Origin: Siphonodentalium dalli
Taxonomy: Eukaryota > Mollusca > Scaphopoda > Gadilida > Siphonodentaliidae
Direction of reading: 5' to 3'
Assembly (NCBI GenBank): GCA_032622095.1
Contig: CP136064.1
Coordinates: 141,503,954 to 141,567,953, forward strand
Length of the DNA: 64,000 nucleotides
Of the stretch, positions 59,039 through 64,000 are shown one piece after another. Each line of letters starts with the position of its first letter. Within the stretch, counting starts at the first letter, position 1. Made by a program: the position numbers and the translations under genes. Below the pieces are notes generated by a model. It was not told the origin of the DNA. It saw only the letters and a program-made list of their open reading frames with translations, and ran no database searches.

Positions 59039-61950
59039 TAAATATAGGTACATGTATGGAATTAATGAACAATAAGGCCAAAAAAAAAAAGTGTTTTGAT
59101 TCTCAGGCAATTTTTTTTGAGAATCGATGAGGGAGCGAGGGTTTTATTTTTATTTTTTTATTTTTGTTATGGGGATAATGCCCATAGTTAGCATGGGGTA
59201 TTATACCTTCCCAGGTTAAGAAAATGTAAGGAAAACATTGTTTTGATATAAACTAATGTATTCCACTATAAAGAATGACCAATTATCACATTGTACTACC
59301 CGTACATCAAATCTGAAATAAAGAATGACATAAATATATGACATTGTACTATCCGTACATCATATAGGGATTTACGAGAATGAATGATACATATATATAC
59401 AATGTATATTTAAATTTACTGTTGTTGATATATTTGATATATGTTTGTACCTTTTCTAATGCATTTCTAATATTGTTTCGTAACAAGCATGTTTAATAAC
59501 AACAAACAGAACTAAATATCCAGTTCAATTACTCAAATAAAAATACGGAACGTGAATACAATCAAAACGAACAGATATTGCGATCTTCATAGAAAGTCTA
59601 GAATGACTTATTCTGCCGTATCTGAATAAGTATTATGTACCTCAATACATGCTAGCCATAAAAATTTCAAATATTAAACCAGCATACACATTGCAAATAC
59701 GCACCATATTTCTTTCCGGTTTGCGTTCCCAAAATTGGAAATCTCAGAATTGTTTACCGCACGAAAAGTGGGTTATCTACCTTTTCGAATTGATAAAATG
59801 CCGAAATATTTGAACACATTTGACTTTAATAAACTTGGGGTTTGGGCAGCTTGTGGTGACAATATACCTGGTAGTTATCGTTGCCTGGTGTCTGTTTTTG
59901 AATACCAATACATACACCATTGTATGTCTATCATATTCGATGTTGGAAACAACTAATTTCTGTTTTCTAGTTTCCTATTTTCGTGTTATCATTTGACAGC
60001 TTCGGTCAAATTGAAAATCGTAATAAAATGGTTCAACGCAGGCCTTTTTTCCAGACACCGGCTATGCCCAAGAACAATATGCAACACTATTTCTATGTGT
60101 AATTTATAATTACAAAAGTGACTTTTGTTCCATGTGCTGATACTTAATATGTCAAGGAATAATATCGAAATGACCGTTTTACGTTGTCAACAACAGCGCA
60201 ATAAAAACTCATTCTCAAAGCGGCCGTTTTAGAATCGGTCGTGGGAGGTTAATAAAATATCTTAGTCGTAACCATTTATTGAGATATCCGCCTGCAGTTT
60301 TGTTGAATATTGCTTGGCTGTTATGTTTTTAGGAGACTTGTTTTATTATAGACCCAATTCTTAACTCTATTCCAAAAGATATACAAACCACCAATGGGTA
60401 GGATGTTGCTCTCTTACAGCAGATATCATATGGTACTGATTGCTCATTTAATTAAGTTTATCATAGTAATGATATAAGGCTATATAAATTATGTAGTCAG
60501 TGTACATCAAGTGATTACTTATTAAGCAACTTTGACTAATATTTGATTGTTGACTCTAAATTTTCAGTCATTTAGAAAGGCAACATGGATTCAATAATTA
60601 CCAAGTTGCCCTAAAGTTTTATTGAATTCTATTTTAGATGTGATCCTTGAAATACTGACAGAGGGTCTGAAAGGTGGGGCATGATTTTATGTCAGATAAT
60701 GTGGATACAGGTGATGATGCAGTGCCCCGGGACATTAGACCTTTATCAGAATGTGATCACGACCTTTAATATAGAGCTCCAAGAAATGGACGTGGAGGAA
60801 GAGAAAAGGTCTAACAAAAAGTCAAAGAAAGTTGTAAAAAAAATGAAGTGGACAGTAATTTGAAAGAAAAACCAAAGGGCACACTCACACAGATCACAAT
60901 GTCTGCATCACAATTACATGTGCGTCCCGTCGTAGTTGGGGCTATGTCACTGAGATGTTACCACTTTTGTGTACTATGCAGGTTATTGCAGTCGGTAGAT
61001 AAAATGAAGCTGACTGCGATGTGGAACGTTCTTCATAATAATCCTAAAACATGATAGTCCACAAGATATTCATATACAAGCATGTGTGATATTTGGCTCA
61101 GACATTTTTGGTAAACTTAGTCGCAACTGCGCCAAGACAAAGCAGAGGATCAACAGTACTGCAACACAGAAACATTGTAATCATTGATCTTTTACACATA
61201 TAGGATAGTTCCATTGTGTAGGGTGGTCTAACTCCAAATTGGGCAGGATAATATTTGGTTACTATTTGTGAGTCAAATAAGCAAACACTGGAATAAGTGT
61301 ATGGGGCAAAAACAAATTTGAACATCAGTACAGGGCACACAAATCAGACAGCATGTATTGTTCAGATTTTAATTTTATCCTCATTAGAATTTTCATGCTG
61401 ACATACTTAATGGTAAATTAAGGTACATCTACTGTGCTAAATTTGGTGCATATACAGAGGGTAAACATGGGAAATATGTGACTTTAACTGCCTTAATTGG
61501 TTCTGAATTAAACGAAAAATGCAATAAAATTTGTGATCCAAGAAAAAATAAATATCTTAAAATATAACAGACCCTTAGAAATAAGTACTGCACAGGGTTG
61601 ATTTTTTTCTCGGAAAATTAATAAGTGTACACAGGGTTTAATCCATGGGCCGAAATTTAAAGGCTCCATTTACAATGTGAAATAGGTTTATGTATCATAA
61701 TTCCCAAGTTAACCTCTGATATTCCAAAAAAATGCCAAGTAAAAGTCTACTTTGCAGTACAGAAAATAAGGGCACAGAATATATCAACAATAATATATGG
61801 AATATCACAAGACTACGTGCCATAAAATACATATAATAAGGTCAAGTATTATCTATTGAATAGTACACTAAATCAATATTATCTCAATTTACTCAAGAAA
61901 AAGGCTGCTTTCCAATTTTCATGATTACACCTGGTACTTGTATTCTTATT
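59039..61950. other. No gene recognised; weak coding hints
   Basis: An open frame at 59,735-59,956 and one at 60,681-60,863 ending in a Lys/Glu-rich run (EEEKRSNKKSKKVVKK) are the best hints. A TTCTATTTTAG acceptor-like site precedes 60,640. I cannot assign a family or exon structure. Confidence 0.25.
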
Positions 61951-61969
61951 TTGATCACAAGAGTATCCT

Positions 61970-63070
61970 AAGCAATGGGTCATGCAGTGGGATTCCCAGT
62001 GAGTATGTCAATACTTGTCTGTTGACTTTGGCATGGGCTGACTGACTTATTGAGTAAGAATAGGGCATGAACCACTGCCTGAGGTAAACTCTAAAATGTG
62101 AAGCAACTCTTAGACATTGCATTTGCCTTGGTCTAATTATTGGGGCTGACAATGGGACTACCCTACCCAATAAGGAATGCAGGGATCGATACTAGCCATT
62201 CCTTGCTTGTCCAGGGAAAGTAAAATTTGGGTGAGGACAAGGTAAAATTGCTGACAGCTTGCCACATACAAGCAAGTGGCATTTAATGTCAGTCTTCCTA
62301 CTAGTAGGTGATTGAATCATTAAACATTTTCGAATCACAAATGCATATGTAAATGGATGTATATACTGTTTGTGGCATGATTTTCAGTTGGCGGATACGG
62401 TGCGAAGTGAAAACAATATTCAGTGAGGCAGCATGCAAAGCCCAATATTGCTTTCACTGAACCTTGCAGGATGCTGTATCCATAAACAAAACATCCTGGA
62501 ACATACATATGCCAGCTGACACAAAACGAAAAAGCTTTATTATATATGTGCATTACAGTGCATACAAAATTTTACGAATATATCCGAAGTCTATCAGCTG
62601 ATTTATGTAAATATAAACAAAGTCACTAAAAAACCAGCAGTACCTCACTTTTTCCTCATATTGTGCACAGTATTCTCCATTGACTATTGGAATATTATAT
62701 ATCACATTCACCTATATGCATCAGACTTTTAAGTGAGCGCCATAATTTTGTTGAGATGTTATTTAATTTCAACTTATTGTATAGTCAAAGTCGTGCCCAA
62801 AAGTCTTGGGTGCAAACGCACCGAAGAAGTAGATGGGAGATAGCTCTGTAAGTATAGGTATTTCTGGAAGAGAAGGCTTTGACTAGTTGTCTGGTGGGTT
62901 TTTGGTTAGTGGGTGCTCTGTTGGGGTTTCCAGAGAGTATGTCCGTACTTGTCTACAGATATATGTATTGGCTAACATACTGAGAAAGAATAGGGCCTTG
63001 ATATAAACCACTGCATGAGGTAATAGTCTCTGAACGTAGACATAAATGATGGCATTGCCGTTCCTTAATG
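61970..63070 (+). repeat. Pair of diverged dispersed repeats
   Basis: 61,998-62,125 and 62,935-63,060 share GAGTATGTC, TACTTGTCT, AAGAATAGGGC, ACCACTGC-TGAGGTAA and GCATTGCC in order. ORFs over them (61955, 62953 minus) are not genes. Confidence 0.55.
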
Positions 63071-63189
63071 TTTATTATGTAGTGACATAAACTTTGGTTT
63101 AAAGTGACATAGAGCACCAATATATCATGGTTGGTTCGGCTGATTTTGTTTGATGGTTGGTTCAGATTGTGGCCTTTGTTCAAGTATTC

Positions 63190-63345
63190 TATAAGGAAAT
63201 CTAAGATGTCTGACCGGTGGCCATGTTTTTGGTACGAACCACCCCAAACACTCATTGTCTTCATGCTGATGTTTATGAAAAATTTCATGTTGATTGGAGA
63301 AAAGGATGTGGGCTGAGGCCTGTGCTAAAGGAAATGTTCACTGAC
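63190..63345 (+). repeat. Worn single F1 monomer
   Basis: AAATCTAAGATGTCTGACCG, GGCCATGTTTTTGGTACGAA, CCACCCCAAA, AAATTTCATG and GGCCTGTGCTAAAGG follow the F1 monomer order. Confidence 0.65.
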
Positions 63346-63539
63346 TTACAGACCTGACAAAATTCCACTGCAATACCGTATCTTTACATCACGTATCTTG
63401 CAATCATTAAAATAATGAGTTGCATTTCTGTCTTGAGTTTTTTGGTCAAAGATACATGCATTCGGGAATCAATTATAGAAATATCTTATTTTTCTGGGAC
63501 ATAGTGGGAAAAGACCCAGAAGATGTGTGATAGAAAAGT

Positions 63540-63903
63540 CATCATAAATTTGTTATGGAAGTCCCAGAAGTGGTTTGATGAAAAAACTGGAAGTCCCATA
63601 AATTTCTTATGGAAGGAAGTCCCATAATTTTTAAGAAGCAGAGTCCCCAAAAACATGGAAGTCCCATAAATTTCATAGGGAAGTCCCGCAAATGTAAGGT
63701 TCCTTTAATAAAAGTCCCAGAAGTGGCAATTCGTGAGAACAAAAACTTAAAGTCCCACAAATATATTTTGAAAGTCCCACTAACCAGAAGTCCCATAACT
63801 GCCATCCGTAAGTCTTAGCGGATGGACGGACAGATGGACGGACGGATGGACGACGAGTGATGACTCTAGCTACACCGGAGAATTCGTCTCAGGTGAGCTA
63901 AAA
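63540..63903 (+). repeat. AAGTCCCA motif array ending in an F3-type 3' end
   Basis: GGAAGTCCCATAAATTT-type words occur about ten times at irregular spacing (63,555-63,795). Then GGATGGACGGACAGATGGAC microsatellite and hairpin 63868-63899 (AGCTACACCGGAGAA / TTCGTCTCAGGTGAGCT), then AAAAA. The end is F3, but the core is unlike other F3 copies. 63,904-64,000 holds nothing recognisable. Confidence 0.7.
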
Positions 63904-64000
63904 AGTGTGCAGCCCTTCTAAAGTATAAGAACCAAACAGATAAAAATTCTTCACATAGAGTGCCCTGGTCCTGGTCACCTATAATCCTGTGCTAAACAGA

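Noticed and set aside
59735-61054. Open frames with Lys/Glu-rich run as a host gene
   Set aside because: No consistent exon-intron structure or recognisable domain; left as a weak hint.

Overview
The window is AT-rich, intron- and repeat-dominated eukaryotic DNA. Repeat style points to a marine mollusc, most likely a bivalve: oyster 'pearl'-like elements with 150-190 bp core repeats, an ACGG microsatellite and a terminal hairpin. The species assignment is inference. No rRNA, tRNA, CRISPR or bacterial feature was seen.

Host gene. Three spliced exons on the minus strand (22,973-23,111; 19,505-19,702; 4,744-4,943) encode consecutive parts of a SHIP-type inositol polyphosphate 5-phosphatase (INPP5D/INPPL1 family). 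They cover a PH-like domain and the start of the catalytic domain, with the two metal-binding motifs GTWN and GTQE. Splice sites and codon phases agree at every junction. The gene runs right to left. The rest of the catalytic domain should lie left of position 1. The N-terminal SH2 exons were not found. The 14.6 kb and 3.3 kb introns are packed with repeats.

Repeats. At least seven families (called F1-F7 here) share one plan: a short 5' hairpin, a sequence that recurs in the 3' hairpin, a core of 150-192 bp tandem units, an ACGG-type microsatellite, a 3' hairpin and an A/T tail. This fits Helentron-associated non-autonomous elements (HINE/pearl type). All about 22 copies seen lie on the plus strand. 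F1 arrays fill 1-1,086, 12.0-13.5, 14.1-17.9, 20.0-20.6 and 29.3-30.5 kb. F2 is at 51.7-53.5 and 56.1 kb. F3 is at 5.4, 20.7, 22.2, 56.7 and 63.8 kb. F4 is at 1.3, 4.4, 5.9 and 8.7 kb. F5 is at 6.2, F6 at 24.5 and F7 at 37.2 kb.

DNA transposons. These are: a decayed hAT with BED finger (7,007-8,623); a decayed ZNF862-like hAT gene (48.5-51.2 kb); a 1.42 kb element with subterminal GCGCTTAAGCGC arrays (1,567-2,989); two palindromic TA-target MITEs; a 1.5 kb foldback element with an 8-bp target duplication (43,809-45,343); and a 1 kb A-B-A'-B' inverted structure (52,491-53,483) inside an F2 copy. A 2.05 kb and a nested 702 bp duplication lie at 14.9-18.1 kb.

The remaining stretches (roughly 25.3-29.2, 30.5-32.3, 35.6-36.7, 38.5-40.8, 42.3-43.8, 45.5-47.4, 53.5-54.8, 57.7-58.9 and 59.0-61.9 kb) show no gene I can recognise. 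They probably contain introns or intergenic DNA and possibly small exons that I could not identify by eye.
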